Below, one piece after another: positions 12,186-23,653 of a stretch of DNA of 64,000 nt. Source of the DNA: Carettochelys insculpta (Eukaryota; Chordata; Testudines; Carettochelyidae); the NCBI RefSeq assembly GCF_033958435.1, contig NC_134147.1:46680001-46744000 (forward strand). The letters run 5' to 3'. Under the pieces are notes generated by a model. It ran no database searches. It was not told the DNA's origin and was given only the letters and a program-made list of their open reading frames with translations. A program made the position numbers and the translations under genes. Position 1 is the stretch's first letter; the number at the start of each line of letters is the position of its first letter.

Positions 12186-13389
12186 AACTTTATGGATACC
12201 TTGTATCACGCAGGAGGCTCAAGTCCAAGAAGAGCTCTGCCTGAGAAAATCACTTACCTCAAAATAGCAACCTTGAAGACAACAGTATAATAAATGGGTG
12301 GGAAATACCAATGATTTTGGAGAATCTGGGTCTTTCAGATCATCTCCTTTCAGGCATTGACTCTGAATGAAATAGTGGTAAACTGTAAATGGAGTGATGG
12401 CTGGGGTAGCAAAGAATGATGACAATATGTTAAAACAGAAACTGAGGAATGACCTTGGTTGGGGGAAACTTATGGAAAAACTTGAACATTGCATGGTTCA
12501 TTTCTCCTGTGAACATCCTGTACTCATATGAACTATTAGAGACAAATGATAAAAACAGTTCTTGGCTGAGTTTTTGAAGTGATAAACAACTGTTCTGTGT
12601 TTTATACATTTTAACCTATTTGAATTCTTGGTGGTCACTCAATTATAAATAAGATGTCTTAATGTCACCCTCCTATTTGAGTTCATTGATGGCTAATCAG
12701 CCAGATTCTGGAGCCACAGATCTTATCACATAAGGGGCAGGTGTCAGTAGCTTTTGAAGCAGCTTGGGACAGTTTTTTGCCACTCTTTTCTTCTTCTCTG
12801 CATCTCCTTGTCTGCATTTCAGTGGGACTTCCCAAAATGTACCACCTCCTCATGGATTACTGCTCTCCACCGGCTACAGTCTTAGGCAAGGTTCTTCCAA
12901 ATGTCGACACCAAGAAGAAGCAGAAGGAAGGAGGCGAGTAGTACACAGAGGAAGATGCCTGTGTGTGATTTCTTTTAACATGGGGGGACTGTTGCACTGC
13001 AGCTACCACACGGTTCTTGGCAGACAGAAGGCTCACATCCAATGGCATGAGATCCATGATGACTGGGAGTTTCCTGTCTGCTGCAGCCTTCATCCACTTT
13101 CACAACCATTCTAGCATTACCCTTGCTATCATCCACCTACTCTGCCATTGAGGACTTCTAGGATTGTTCTTTGTCTGGACCCTCCCCCTTGATCTTGCCA
13201 CGCTGGGTGACCCTGCTGGGAGTATGAGATTCCCTACGACATCACTCTTGGGATCATTGTAACACACAAGCCCACTTACTATGATAAGGTGATGATCCGG
13301 AGACGCCATTTGCATGGCACGTTGCACAATATGTTTCTATCCTGATTGGTCTTTAAACACTACCACAACATTCAATAATAGTAATAAAG
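12186..13389. other. unclassified sequence with a moderately GC-rich block
   Basis: The block 12700-13330 is richer in G+C than its surroundings and holds a 116-codon + frame (12764-13114) and overlapping minus frames, but none shows a recognisable domain. It may be an unclassified repeat. The rest shows nothing. Confidence 0.35.
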
Positions 13390-13500
13390 TGAAGCTCTTT
13401 AACACTCCTTTGTCTGTCTAAAAAGTGGGGATAATAAAGTTTACCTATCCTTGTAAAATGCTTTGGAATCACTGTATAAAAAATGAGAAGTGTTACTTTA
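13390..13500 (+). mobile_element. MIR/L2-type tail fragment
   Basis: The words gtctgtctaaaaagtggggataataa and ttgtaaaatgctttgga are the typical 3' part of MIR/L2-related elements. Only the tail survives. Confidence 0.5.
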
Positions 13501-14574
13501 CTCACACAAGTAGAATGCATTTTTGCATAATCAAAACCTAGGAGGAAAACAAATGGGCAAATTCCAAACATCCTTCTGCCTTTAAAATAATGGCTTTCCT
13601 TTTCCTTCCCCCGTTAGCCCATGAGCCTAATAAAATGTCTCTCTTAAATATATATTATTTTTGTTTTGGAGTAAGAAAGATTAAACATTCAAGTATATAA
13701 TGAACATTTCAGTTTTTATGTAGAGAAATTGAAGGTAAGCATAAATGTTGAGGTTTATGGTTGGGTTCAGATTTGAAGCACGGCTCTGATTTCCATATAG
13801 CCTTGTGAGGGAAGCATGACTTAACACATTGTGTATGCAGAAAGGCTTGCATGTGGCACATCCTGAACTAAAGTTCTACAATTTTCATAAGCGTGAGAAA
13901 GGCAGCCTTCAGAAACTGACTCATACGTGTCTCGATGCATAAGTCTGCAGGAAACTATTTTGTTTAATAAGATTATAAGATTCCCCAGTGATGCTGGGAA
14001 TGTTTCTGAATTTGTTTTTAGGACTGAGCCTGCAGAAACTGAAATATAAATTCAGAGATTAAAAGGGTTTTTTTTTTTCATTACTTTTGGAAATCAAAAT
14101 GGAGACAAGTGCATACAAATAAATTGGAAGAATTTTTGTTGTAGCTCTAAAATGTTTTACTAAAAATATGGTGGTGCATACCCTTTTTTACTTGACAGCA
14201 GTAAAGGATGATAATCTCCTGAGAGGTCACCATCTAATGTTGACTTTAAATGAGGAACTGGCCTTGTGAATACTGTAGACAGCAAGATGTCAACTGCTGG
14301 CATGTTTCTTTCTCCTCTGGCAGTGCAGAGAAGCATACCTTTTCCCTCATCATTGAAGCTGTCACACTGAAGAAGAGACATAACTTTCCCAAACTTTGTA
14401 ATCCCCAACTGTTTGACACCGTGAAGCAAAGCTTTTCATGTATGGAAAATGATCTCTCGTAATCATTAGATACAGCTTCAGCAGTGTGTTGTTTTTTTCT
14501 ATAAAGTGATAAAAGTTGTAACTTTGATGTCTGTAAGCATTGTCTGAATGAGCTCCCTCCTGACATCTAGTGAT
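13501..14574. other. AT-rich sequence, nothing recognised
   Basis: No gene or repeat is identified. Three overlapping short frames at 14160-14566 on opposite strands are mutual shadows and have no domain. Confidence 0.5.
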
Positions 14575-15650
14575 GAGCAGGGGAAGAGGACTTAAGGAGT
14601 CACCCTAATTTGCATAGCTACAGCCATCATGCCTAGCCGCTCAGGATGATGGGACTGCTTTGCCAAAATGATGACTTTGGTGTTGTATCACAAATCTTGT
14701 TGTCATTGGGAAGGGCCCTCAAGTATTGTTATCCTTGTGTGAATCAAAGGCAGCAGAACTATGCTTGGCACGCCCTGATTGAAGGACTCACCTCAACTAA
14801 GTGACACTTGCTAGGCAGGGGACAGGAGTGCCAAAGCTCAGTGAATTGAGAGGGGATGGGTGTTTGTATTTGGTAGTGTAGCCTCTGCCAAAGGGTCTTA
14901 GACACCACTATCTCCACTTTGTAATAAAAAAGCTAGTTGAGTCTCAGTTGAGACTCTTGGTTATCAGTGATTTTGGCTCTGTGGGGTATAACAAGTCCAA
15001 GCATTAGTCCTGCTTTGGGATAGTATCTCTGATGCAAGAGACAGGCATTAGCAGTGAGGCTTCTATGCTAAGGGCAAACAGCTGATAGCACTGTGAGCTG
15101 AAATCTAGGAGAGCCTTAGAGATAAGTGGTGAGACCAGAACATGTCCTTGCAGACAAGACAGTGGCCTGCTGAGTGGTGAGCAACTGTCAAACTGGCAGG
15201 CAAATGGCAGGAGAAGTACGTGGTGGTGCCTTATGCCTCATCTCCACTTGGGGTGCACAAACTGCAGATATATCTCTGAACTCTGAGTCTACACTGACCA
15301 AAGAGTGAGGTGTGGAGAAAGGAGGGGTAAGTGAAAGGATATTTTGGTTTCCAGACATAAGAACCCTGGGCAAAAGGAGACTACTTGGGTGGGTTTGTTG
15401 CTTCTGGCCCTTCTTTTATTAAAAGTTTTGTTTCTGTGCTCAGACTTTGTGCTTAAAAGAGGGGAAGTATTGCATCTTAGAGGCACTCTGAGGGTGGTAT
15501 GTAATTGTGCCAGTTTACTGCTTTGGGGCTCAAGATGGGTTTATGTTGTACTGTTGAAAAGGAACCCGTACATATTTAACCTGGCCATTTTTGCTGCCAG
15601 TTCCAGCAGAAGGATTATATGTGTATGGAATGAAGGAACTACATTTAGTG
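14575..15650 (+). repeat. possible LTR-retroelement or other interspersed repeat remnant
   Basis: This stretch is less AT-rich than its flanks. It includes a cttttattaaaag-type word (15412-15425) followed by a segment with the words ggtatgtaattgtgcc, tttggggctcaaga and gaacccgtacatat that I recall only as a recurrent reptile repeat theme. An 8-bp inverted pair (gagtctca/tgagactc) lies at 14940-14957. No gag, pol or primer-binding site can be read, so the class is a guess and the ends are approximate. Confidence 0.3.
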
Positions 15651-17214
15651 TTCACTTTGATTGAAGGAAAATTGGTTGGTTGGTTGGTTGTTTTTTTTTT
15701 TGGTTAAATCCTACTGGTATCAGATTTTGTCTGTGGATAATGTTATACATAAATTTTAGAGAATTGTATGTAAATATACTCATTAGTGCATAGTAAAATT
15801 GAACTCCTGGTTTGGCCCTTGGACAATTTGTGTTCTCAGAGCACGAAAGACCATTAATGTTTATTACAAACAATAATTGGATTTCCAGTTTTTTAAAAGA
15901 TGATATTAATTCCCAGTCTGTTTTTCCATATTATACTTGGAGAACTCACAACAAAGAAAACATGTTTTTCTTCCCTAAAGTTTTGTAAAGAGGTTTTTAA
16001 TCAGATCTTAAAAATTATCCTAGCCTTACATCCAGTGGATAGAAGGTAATTTATTTCGGTAGGTACAAGTGATTGGGAATGCAAAAGGCCCAATCCTGAA
16101 AATTTTGCTGCATTTTTACAGAGTTGGAAGCAAGTGAGCATAGCAATTCAAGTGTGGCTGTAGTCACTAGTTACTTTAACTTTTATTAACAATAAAGCTC
16201 ATGGAGTCTCTTACTGTTTTCATTTTACAATATCTTTATTTGTTGATATAATAATAAAATCTCAGTATGGTTGTAAATCTGTGCACTTGGTGCGTAACAA
16301 AAAGAAATCATTCATTTCAAATAGTTATTTTAATTCTATTCATGATATATTTATTAATAAACATAATTGAATATGAACTTGTTTTGAATAGGCACATTTT
16401 ATGGTAACTCTTTTATGGTATTTTGCTCTATGGTACCTTTTCAAAACAGATTATAAAATGTGTGCAAAGCAAATTGCTAATGGCACAAACAGACCAATTG
16501 TCATACAGACTAAGTACCTCTAACTGTGCAAGAGGCAGGCAGGTGTTTGAGATCGGTGCAGTATTTCTTGGGCACCGAGGAGGTGAGTGGGTGAGAGTGA
16601 ACTAATTAAATTAATTTCCTTTTTAAGGGTGTCCTTCCATTTATAAATCTCTGAAAGTAAACATTTCCATCTTTCCATACGCTTTAGTTCTCTGACAATG
16701 TTTCCTTTTTTGTTGTCTTTTTGACATACTTTTCAACTCAGCTTCATAAACCTATTTAAAAACTGCGCATAATGGAGTACTGAATTAGAAGTACCAGGTG
16801 CACTGTGAGATATATACATGTGTGTTGTTAGAATTAGAGAGAAATTTGAACCAAAACCTTAGCTTCCGCTTTCCCATCACTAATGGTGGGACTGTCAGAC
16901 ACAAATTGGGTCTGAACTTTACACCTGGCCATTTCTTTTGACTGACTCCCCTCTGCCCTTTTCTCAACCAGGGTTAGTCCATATGTTGACCTGCAGGATC
17001 CTCATGCCCATTGAGTGAATGGGAGGCTAGTGTTCTTTACGTTTGGTCCTTGGCTTGCCATGATCTAGCTGACTATATAGATAAGCCCTTACATTTCTTT
17101 CTGCTTTATTTGTATGTTGTGTATAGTTCTGCATTTGCACTGGGTTACAGGGTTGGTAAATGAAAGGTAGTTATTCTCTCATATTTTCTCATATTGTGTC
17201 TAGAAAGGCGTGCA
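15651..17214. other. AT-rich sequence with a short TTGG repeat
   Basis: A (TTGG)n tract with adjoining T-run lies at 15671-15702. Otherwise the sequence is AT-rich with no supported gene; frames at 15652-15873, 16423-16605 and 16785-16967 have no family features. Confidence 0.5.
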
Positions 17215-18240
17215 TGTACTGCATGCACAGTCATCGGACAGGTTTTTCCTTAGCAGCACCCTCAGGTCAGCTGTGGAGCCCCTGGAGTGGTGCCTCCAGG
17301 GTGCTCAATATATGACCCTGTAGTCCCTGTGCCTCCTTAGTTCCTTCTTACCACCAATGCTGATCATTGGAATTGTAGTGGGGTGCTTGTGCAAGTACTC
17401 ATTTTCTTTTCCTAGTGATAGTTACATGTTAGTAGTGTTAGTTGTTAGTATTTGTTAGTTCGGCTTTGTTAATTGTTTAGCAGTGACAATCTTCCCCACC
17501 CTGATTTTTTTTCTCCTTCAAGTTTGCAGCATGCCTCAATCCCAAGGCTTCAAACTCGACAAATCTGGCCACTAGCCCATGCCAGTGGGTGATCCCTATG
17601 ACAGTTGTCTCAAGTGTCTGGGGGAGACACACCAGACTGACTTATGATGGGTTTCATCCCAGAACTGAAAAAGAGTGGTCCTTTGATTTGAAGCAGATCC
17701 TTATGGAGGTGGAACTGAGACCACAACCTGCCTCAGGACAGCAGGACCTGGCACCAAGCTTGTTGGTGTGGAGTGCCCTGCCTCTGTCAGGGAAGCAGGG
17801 CCAAGAAAGGACTGTGGATACACTCAGCACCACGACACCCTGGCACCAAAACCAGTGAAGTCTGGCTGGCACCAATCCCACTACCTAGGTCTACAGAAGT
17901 AGCACTGGAACAGCATAGCAATTGATCTCAGACTGAGACCTGCAGCACTGGACTATGGTGCCTCCTGAAGATGAGCACTTGATAGCAAAGTCTTAGGAGC
18001 CAGCACTTGACCTGACCCCCACTGAGGGTGCCGTTGAGCCCAGTTCTGTTGGACTTCCAGAGCCAGATGATTGAGTAGGTGGAACTGCCATCCATCCCGA
18101 ACACATTTGAAGCCACAAGGGACTTTATTTCCATGACGGTACTACACCGGGCAGTTATCTCTGCATTTCACCTGGGTTCGACCAGGCAGGCCATCTTTGC
18201 CAACGCCTTTATCTTATCAGTGAAGGTCTGACATTATGGG
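17215..18240 (+). pseudogene. highly decayed DIRS-type element, 5' region and gag start
   Basis: From 17531 the + strand reads MPQSQGFKL, a stop at residue 15 or so, then GDPYDSCLKCLGETHQ. The last block matches the gag N-terminus of the four younger elements (GHSxCIRCLGESHVxxKC), preserving the CxxCLGExH core. Upstream 17215-17530 is a plausible leader without coding sequence. Farther on, 18070-18240 keeps only weak gag-like composition. Everything beyond, including RT and recombinase, is missing. It is a more distant subfamily than A-D and lies in the same orientation. Confidence 0.55.
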
Positions 18241-18895
18241 ATCTGACTGAGGTAGACAAATGTACAATCAGAAGACAAATATACAAACTTATGTATTCTT
18301 ATTATTGAAACAACTTTGCAGTTTTATGTATTAATCTCATTTAAATAAGCTATCAATAAATTTAGAAATATGTAGGCCTTATTAGCTCATCGACCATTTC
18401 TTTAATAACAAACTAATTTTTCTTTTGACACTACTAACCTAATGTAAGGAAGTCTCACACAAATGTTAATTGACTTGTATAAAATTAAAACTGTTTTAAA
18501 TTGGAAGCAACATTTTATGTTTTACTCTGATCTGAACTCAGACATAAGGAGACAGAGCCAGCCAATCAACGTACAAAGGTGTGGAGTCATAGCACATCTG
18601 CCTCATTTTACCATTAACAGAGCCTATGCACATCCAAACATACAGGATGTGGAGGCTTGGCGTAGTAGCATAATTCATGTTTTTGCCTTGAAGATGAGGA
18701 TGAAGGTCCAGAACTTTGCTGTTGGGGAACTGTACAATCAGAGGACGTAGTCAGTGATCACACAAGACTTTTCTGCATCTTCCAGTCATGAACCTACCAA
18801 GACATTTAAAATAATTATTCAGGATGTTTATATGTATCTGTTTATTGATTCTGCCCTTTTCCTAGGCTGAACATAATGTACTTTTACAGAAAATA
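18241..18895. other. AT-rich sequence, nothing recognised
   Basis: No gene or repeat identified. A 95-codon + frame at 18463-18750 has no domain signature and is probably chance. Confidence 0.45.
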
Positions 18896-19480
18896 CTTAG
18901 GCTGCTATGGCAGGGCCAAGCTTGAAGGGCCCCTCAGAGGGAGCCCAAACAAGCAGAAGGACCTGCAGGGCAATCACAGGCAGCTGGATGGGAGATGGCT
19001 CAGCCTGATTATAGCCAGCTGGCCCCAATGACTGCGCCAATAAGAGGCCTTTAAAACCCTTCACAGTGGGAAGGGCAGGGGGAGAGGGTGAGAGGTGAGC
19101 AGAGAGACGCAAGGAGACAGGAGCAGAGAGGGAATACGTTTGAGAGGAGCAGAGGAGAACAGCAGGAACACCAGAGATCACAGAGGGAGAGCGGGAACTT
19201 CTACAAGATCAAGAGTGAGGACCCATGACTGCTACGGCCTCGAGAAGGTACCAGGGGGAATCGTCTGGGGAAGTGGCCCAGGGAGGAGAGTTGCTGTGCC
19301 AAGGGCTAAGGGAGTCAGCTCCTCCCACTAGCAGCTGCACGGGGTCCCTGGGCCAGCATGAGTGGGTGGGGGCTGGGTTCCCCCCAGACCACCCCTCACC
19401 CCAGCAAGGGTAACAAGGCCCTTAAGGGGTCCTAATGGACTGACCAGAGGACAGAGGCCCAGGAATAGGACTGACTTTGT
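18896..19480 (+). repeat. possible LTR-like promoter block
   Basis: This GC-rich island contains ccagctggcccc, then a TATA-like aggcctttaaaaccctt at 19048-19064, then a purine-rich leader (gagcagagagacgcaagg). A similarly ordered block (ccagctg, ccttttaaaaagcctta, purine/pyrimidine-rich leader) occurs on the minus strand at 63190-63775, suggesting two copies of one LTR or promoter-bearing repeat. No coding part accompanies it and the ends are not defined. Confidence 0.35.
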
Positions 19481-19648
19481 CATGCTGCACATAACTAATT
19501 AAGACTGAATTTTTGTTTAAGAATAGGTTCTGCATTTACTAAAAGCATAATAGCATCAATAGTAAAGAACAGTAGCAGAAACTGGGAGTTTTGAGCACAT
19601 ATTGCAACATGAATAGTCTCGGTTTCTTGCTTCCAAAAAGAACTCTTT

Positions 19649-20075
19649 GGCTATGGTTACACTAGAGAGTTTTGTTGACAGAATACACTGTGTATTTACA
19701 CAAAGTGCCTTTTGTTGACAGCATGTGGACAAAATCCAGCACTTCCCTGACAGGGTTCTGCCTCTCCACTATGAGGCATAATGCCTTCCTAGATAGATTT
19801 CTGTTGACAAAAGAGTTGTGTAAACTTCCCCTGGCAGCCTCTCTACACATACCACACACGGTGCATCCATAACAATGGGCAGCCCTGTCTGCTGGGTTTC
19901 TGGGTGCCTGTTTTGTCAAGAGAACTGGCAGGCAGTCCAGCTGCTCTGTCGACAGAGCGGAGTACTCTTCTGATTTACTTTTGTGTGTGGCTGCACTCTG
20001 TCAACAGAAGTTTTGTTGGGAAGTCTCTTCTGACAGTGACTTCTGATGACAGAGTACTGTAGTGTAACTGTAGCC
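19649..20075. mobile_element. MITE with GGCTATGGTTACACTAGAG termini
   Basis: The left end GGCTATGGTTACACTA and the complement of the right end GGCTACAGTTACACTA are a good inverted pair. TTT lies immediately outside both ends (19646-19648 and 20076-20078), consistent with a 3-bp duplication. The interior repeats ttgttgacag/ctgtcaacag words in both orientations. It contains no coding sequence. The terminal ...TNTRSTTACACTA pattern relates it to the MITEs at 10.2-11.2 kb. Confidence 0.7.
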
Positions 20076-20689
20076 TTTTAGGATAAGACACTAACATGTA
20101 TATTGTTGTCTTATTAAGGTTCTTTTACCTAATTGCGTCACTGAAGGTCTCCACTCTCTGGCATCACAGTGATAATAGTTACAGACTATTAATATATTTC
20201 CTTTTACTTGCTGTTTTGAACATATTACTTGTGATTTAAAAATTATGTAGATAAGCTGTAATAAAAAGTTATGCAAACCTGAAAGTTGGTTAATATCAAT
20301 TATGCTCTTGTGCCTAATAACCCATGAATACAAAACGTATCTTGTTCATTGCAAATATCCTGTGCCAAATCATGAATAAACAGCTGCTTTGTTTTAGTCA
20401 GTATTTACAGCATCACTTTAACTACTTTGACCCTGCTCAAAGCAATAATGAAGAGCTGGATGCCAGTGATGTTGATAAACTGTGGCAATTTCTGCATTGT
20501 GTCCTTATAGCTTCTTCTGCTTCAGTGTCCATTATTTAAATTACTTCTCATTACAGTCACACCATTAACTGGAAATGCAGCAATATGAGACATAGAAATA
20601 AAGCCAGCCAGGACACTGCGAGTCCTACTTTAAAAGTACCAAACTTGCAAATTTAAAAATAAGATTCTTACAAGAAAGAGAGCTTTGGA

Positions 20690-21350
20690 TCTAGGACCTG
20701 ACCAATTTCACAGTGTATTTTGGTCAAATTCATAGTCACAGGATTTTAAGAATAGTACATGCCCTGATTTTAACTATTTAAATTTGAAATGTCTTATTAT
20801 TGCAATGGTAGATGTACTGACATAAAAGAGAGAATTGGGAGAAGGTGTTATAAGTTTTCTGTAAAGGGGGCGGTGTTACTACTATCCATATTTCTGTGCT
20901 GCTGCAGGCAGCAGTGCTGCCTTCAGTGCTGTGTGTCCAGAAATTGGCAGTTGCTGGTCAGGAGCCCAGCTTTAAAGACAGAGCTGTCACCAGTAGCATC
21001 ACAGAAGTAGGGCTGGCATGGTATGGCAATGCCACCCTTACTTCTGCTCTGCTTGTGGGGCACTGCCTTCAGAGCTGGGTGCTTGGCTAATAGCCATTGT
21101 TCTCTGGCAACCCAGCTCTGAAGGAAATGCAGAAGTGAGGATGGCAATACTACAATTCCACCTAAAATAACCTTGTGACCCCTAGCACATGCCTTTTGGG
21201 TCAGGATGCCTAATTTGAAAAAACTCTAGTTTCCCCTGTGAAGTTAGTATAATATAGGGTACAAACACTCAAAAGACCTGATTTCACACGGGGAGGCCAG
21301 ATTTCATGGTTGGTGATGTATTTTTCATTGCCATTAATTTGGTAGCACCA
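20690..21350. mobile_element. degenerate DNA transposon with inverted ends
   Basis: The left end region (acctgaccaatttcacagtg) and the complement of the right end (gctaccaaattaatggcaatg) form a diverged inverted pair, and both sides contain tcacag/tttcatgg words. The core (20880-21170) contains an inverted duplication: gccacccttacttctgc on the + strand and gcagaagtgagg..ggcaat at 21130-21147. It resembles a non-autonomous hAT-like repeat of reptiles. No duplication is resolved. Frames at 20896-21147 are fold-back shadows. Confidence 0.5.
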
Positions 21351-21960
21351 CGTTTATATCTTTATAAGTTTCTTTACTTCATAAATTACGGGAAATACAG
21401 AAAATCTCCAAAGACTTCAGAACATCACTTTTCTGTGCAGCACAAACTTTTAACAGGTTTTTCATAGCAGCATCTGATTGGAACAATTTATTGAGGGCTG
21501 TGGTGGATTCATTATTGGATGTTTTTCCTAAATACACTCTCCAGGAATTGTTTCGGGAAAGTTCTATGGCCTGTGCTCTACAGGAGGTCAGCCTGGATGA
21601 TCACAATGCTTCCTTCTGTTATACAACAGTTAGGTTCAGGGACTCTTGGGTGGAATCCTCCAATCTAGTTTTGGAATTCTCTGTGGCTGAATCATTTTTT
21701 GTTATGGGTTCATACATTTGCACTTTAACTGGCTGGGTCTGTCTCCTAAGTCTTGTTTAACTAGAGTGGACAAAGAGAGCTAGCTTACAGAGCTATTTCA
21801 GTGGTAACTGCACTGCTTCCATTGCCTCTAGGGACTTCTGTCACGTATGCTTGCCATGGAGGGTTTTACCCTTGATATATTGTTTTAGATGGCATTGTTC
21901 ATAAAGCTGTAGATAGTGAATGTTTGGATAACAAATTTAAGAGAAAAAGTCTTAATATTT

Positions 21961-21984
21961 TGTGTGTGTGTGTGTGTGTGTGTG
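21961..21984. repeat. (TG)12 microsatellite
   Basis: Twelve uninterrupted TG dinucleotides, directly read. Confidence 0.95.
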
Positions 21985-22084
21985 CTTTGACTTTGTTTAA
22001 CCGTACCCATTTGCCATAGCAACAAAGATAAATATTGTCACCCACATTCTAATATTTTGATGTTTATGGAAGATTAAAAGCAGT

Positions 22085-22172
22085 GAGAAGACCTTTGGCA
22101 CCTTAAAGACTCACAGATTTATTTGGGCATAAGTTTTCGTGGGCTGGAACCCACTTCACCAGATGAGGTATA
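22085..22172 (-). mobile_element. Penelope-like element tail, minus strand
   Basis: Read on the minus strand, this has the order catctggtgaagtggg, gcccacgaaaac, aaataaatctgtgagtc and taaggtgcc, which is the terminal repeat of Penelope-like retroelements as seen in the plus-strand copies that follow. It faces the next copy, giving an inverted pair. No RT/GIY-YIG coding sequence is attached. Confidence 0.65.
22122..22165 (-). ncRNA. hammerhead-ribozyme-like motif
   Basis: On the minus strand: CTGGTGA, a stem gtggg/cccac around ttccag, then GAAAA and a short acttatgc hairpin-like tail. This is the CUGANGA-stem II-GAAA layout with one core substitution (G for A). Penelope-like elements are known to carry such ribozymes. 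Activity is not implied. Confidence 0.45.
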
Positions 22173-22201
22173 CCCATATAAACCTGCCAAACTGAAGTTT
22201 C

Positions 22202-22336
22202 CACTTCATGCATCTGGTGAAAAGGGATCCATCCCACAAAAGCCAATGCCAAAATAAATGTGTTAAACTTTAAGGTTTCACAGGACTCCTTGTCTTTTTT
22301 TTCTGAAACAGACTACTGCAGCTACCTCTCTGAGAC
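22202..22336 (+). mobile_element. Penelope-like element tail, plus strand
   Basis: Words catctggtga, atcccacaaaagcc, aaaataaatgtgttaaac, ttaaggtttcacaggactcc and gctacctctctga occur in order, the same order as in 22475-22603. It is more decayed than that copy. Confidence 0.65.
22211..22253 (+). ncRNA. decayed hammerhead-ribozyme-like motif
   Basis: CTGGTGA, stem ggga/tccc, then AAAA in place of GAAA. Two core positions differ from the hammerhead consensus, so this copy is likely inactive. Confidence 0.35.
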
Positions 22337-22474
22337 TTGTCACAATATCAGATTAAGTTTTTCCATAGCTGAAAAATTAAGGAGTTGTGTCAAGATTTCC
22401 ACCCTGACTGAATAGATCTTGTCAGCTCTGGCACTCCCTTGTACTGGGACCCCCCTCAGAAACCCACCCCCCAA

Positions 22475-22603
22475 TCATGCATCTGACGAAGTGGGTCTTT
22501 GCCCATGAAAGCTTATGCTCCAAAATATCTGTTAGTCTATAAGGTGCCACAGGACTTCTTGTTGTTCTCGAAGATACAGACTAGCAGGGCTACCTCTCTG
22601 ATG
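22475..22603 (+). mobile_element. Penelope-like element tail, plus strand
   Basis: The best-preserved tail: catctgacgaagtggg, gcccatgaaagcttatgctc, gttagtctataaggtgcc, acaggacttcttgtt and ggctacctctctgatgc. It lies 140 bp downstream of the previous plus-strand tail. There is no coding region, so it is a severely truncated insertion. Confidence 0.75.
22480..22521 (+). ncRNA. hammerhead-ribozyme-like motif, best copy
   Basis: CTGACGA at 22483-22489, stem II tggg/ccca around tctttg, GAAA at 22507-22510, then gcttatgc forming a minimal stem III. Both invariant core boxes are intact. The purine between the core box and the stem and the tiny stem III are as described for Penelope-type hammerheads, but spacing is slightly non-canonical. 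Confidence 0.55.
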
Positions 22604-22609
22604 CTTGAA

Positions 22610-23195
22610 ACCAGTATCTGAAATTCTACCTGCTCCTGTTTCTAGCTGGGTAAATGCTAGTATCTTTGGGAGAAGAGTTTCACTGTAGAGGACTTCATAT
22701 GCTGCATTTAGGATCTGCTTGTGGGACCCTAAACTATGATATGGTGGAATTGTAACCAACTGATGATACAATGAACTTACATGTCTCTGTCTTTTCTTCC
22801 TAATGACTGAAATGCCACTACATCTCCCCTCCCTTTTCAGTTCACAAACAGAAGTCAAAATATTTGGAGTGGAAAGCTTGAAAGTCACTAATGCTTCATA
22901 AAGATTGATCTTTCCTTCCCAAAGTCAGTGGTACTGTTTCCATTTATTGTATGTGAACAAGATCAGACCCATATGTAACTGGCTGGTCATCTCTGGCTCA
23001 GAAAACATTGCATGAAGCTGTGAAAATAAAAATTGCATGTGCAATTCATACTTAATTTAAATGCATGTGTAAGCCACAGATTTTTTTACATGTAATTTTC
23101 TCAGTCTGCTCCTGCATTATAATTAAAATTTCAAAATGGTATATGGGGCTTGTGTGTGCAAATTCTATCAATTATTTTAATTAAATAATCCCTGC
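22610..23195. other. AT-rich sequence, nothing recognised
   Basis: A 118-codon minus frame overlaps the Penelope tail and this flank (22532-22888) but has no domain. This is the 5' flank of DIRS copy A. Confidence 0.5.
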
Positions 23196-23362
23196 TTCTT
23201 CCTCGAGTGTCCCCGTGGGTGCTCCACGATAGGTGTCGGGCTTGCCCCGGTGCCACAGATCGGATCTTTCCAGCAGTTTCTGCCAGACCGCGCATGCGCC
23301 AGCGCGCACCGCTCCCTTGCGCGCTCCTGGCCATGTGCGCGATCCGGTCCCCACCGGTTCCT
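23196..23362 (+). repeat. left inverted terminal repeat, copy A
   Basis: Reverse-complementary to 29085-29250 with scattered mismatches. It begins ttcttcctcgagtgtcccc and ends near the word ccaccggttcc. It is CpG-rich and includes a GCGCATGCGC palindrome. Confidence 0.9.
23290..23299. promoter_or_regulatory. NRF-1-like palindrome in left ITR, copy A
   Basis: GCGCATGCGC, a perfect match to the core of the NRF-1 binding consensus (YGCGCAYGCGCR). Copies B (32152-32161), C (43591-43600, one change), and the right ITRs of A and D retain it. A promoter role is inference. Confidence 0.45.
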
Positions 23363-23653
23363 TCTTAACCGCCATCGGCTGCAGACGGAATCCACTCAGG
23401 CTGCGGCCAGAGTCAGCGTATTTAGAGTTTTTAGAGTTTCAGAGTTCTTAGTTCTATTGTTTGTTTCTTTATTGCAAAAAAAAAATAATAAAAATATATG
23501 TAGAAAGTTCTTAGTAAAAGAGAAGGAGGAGCGGAGGCAAAGCAGGGATGTGAAGGCCAGTAGGCCTCCTGCCACGGCAGGCTGGGGTCCGTGAGAGGGG
23601 AACAGGCATAGAGAAGGTGCTAAGTACCCTATTAACAGCTCAGACTCACCGCG

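Noticed and set aside
12764..13114. 116-codon frame as a host exon
   Set aside because: Low-information composition, no domain, opposing frames of similar length; an unclassified repeat is more likely.
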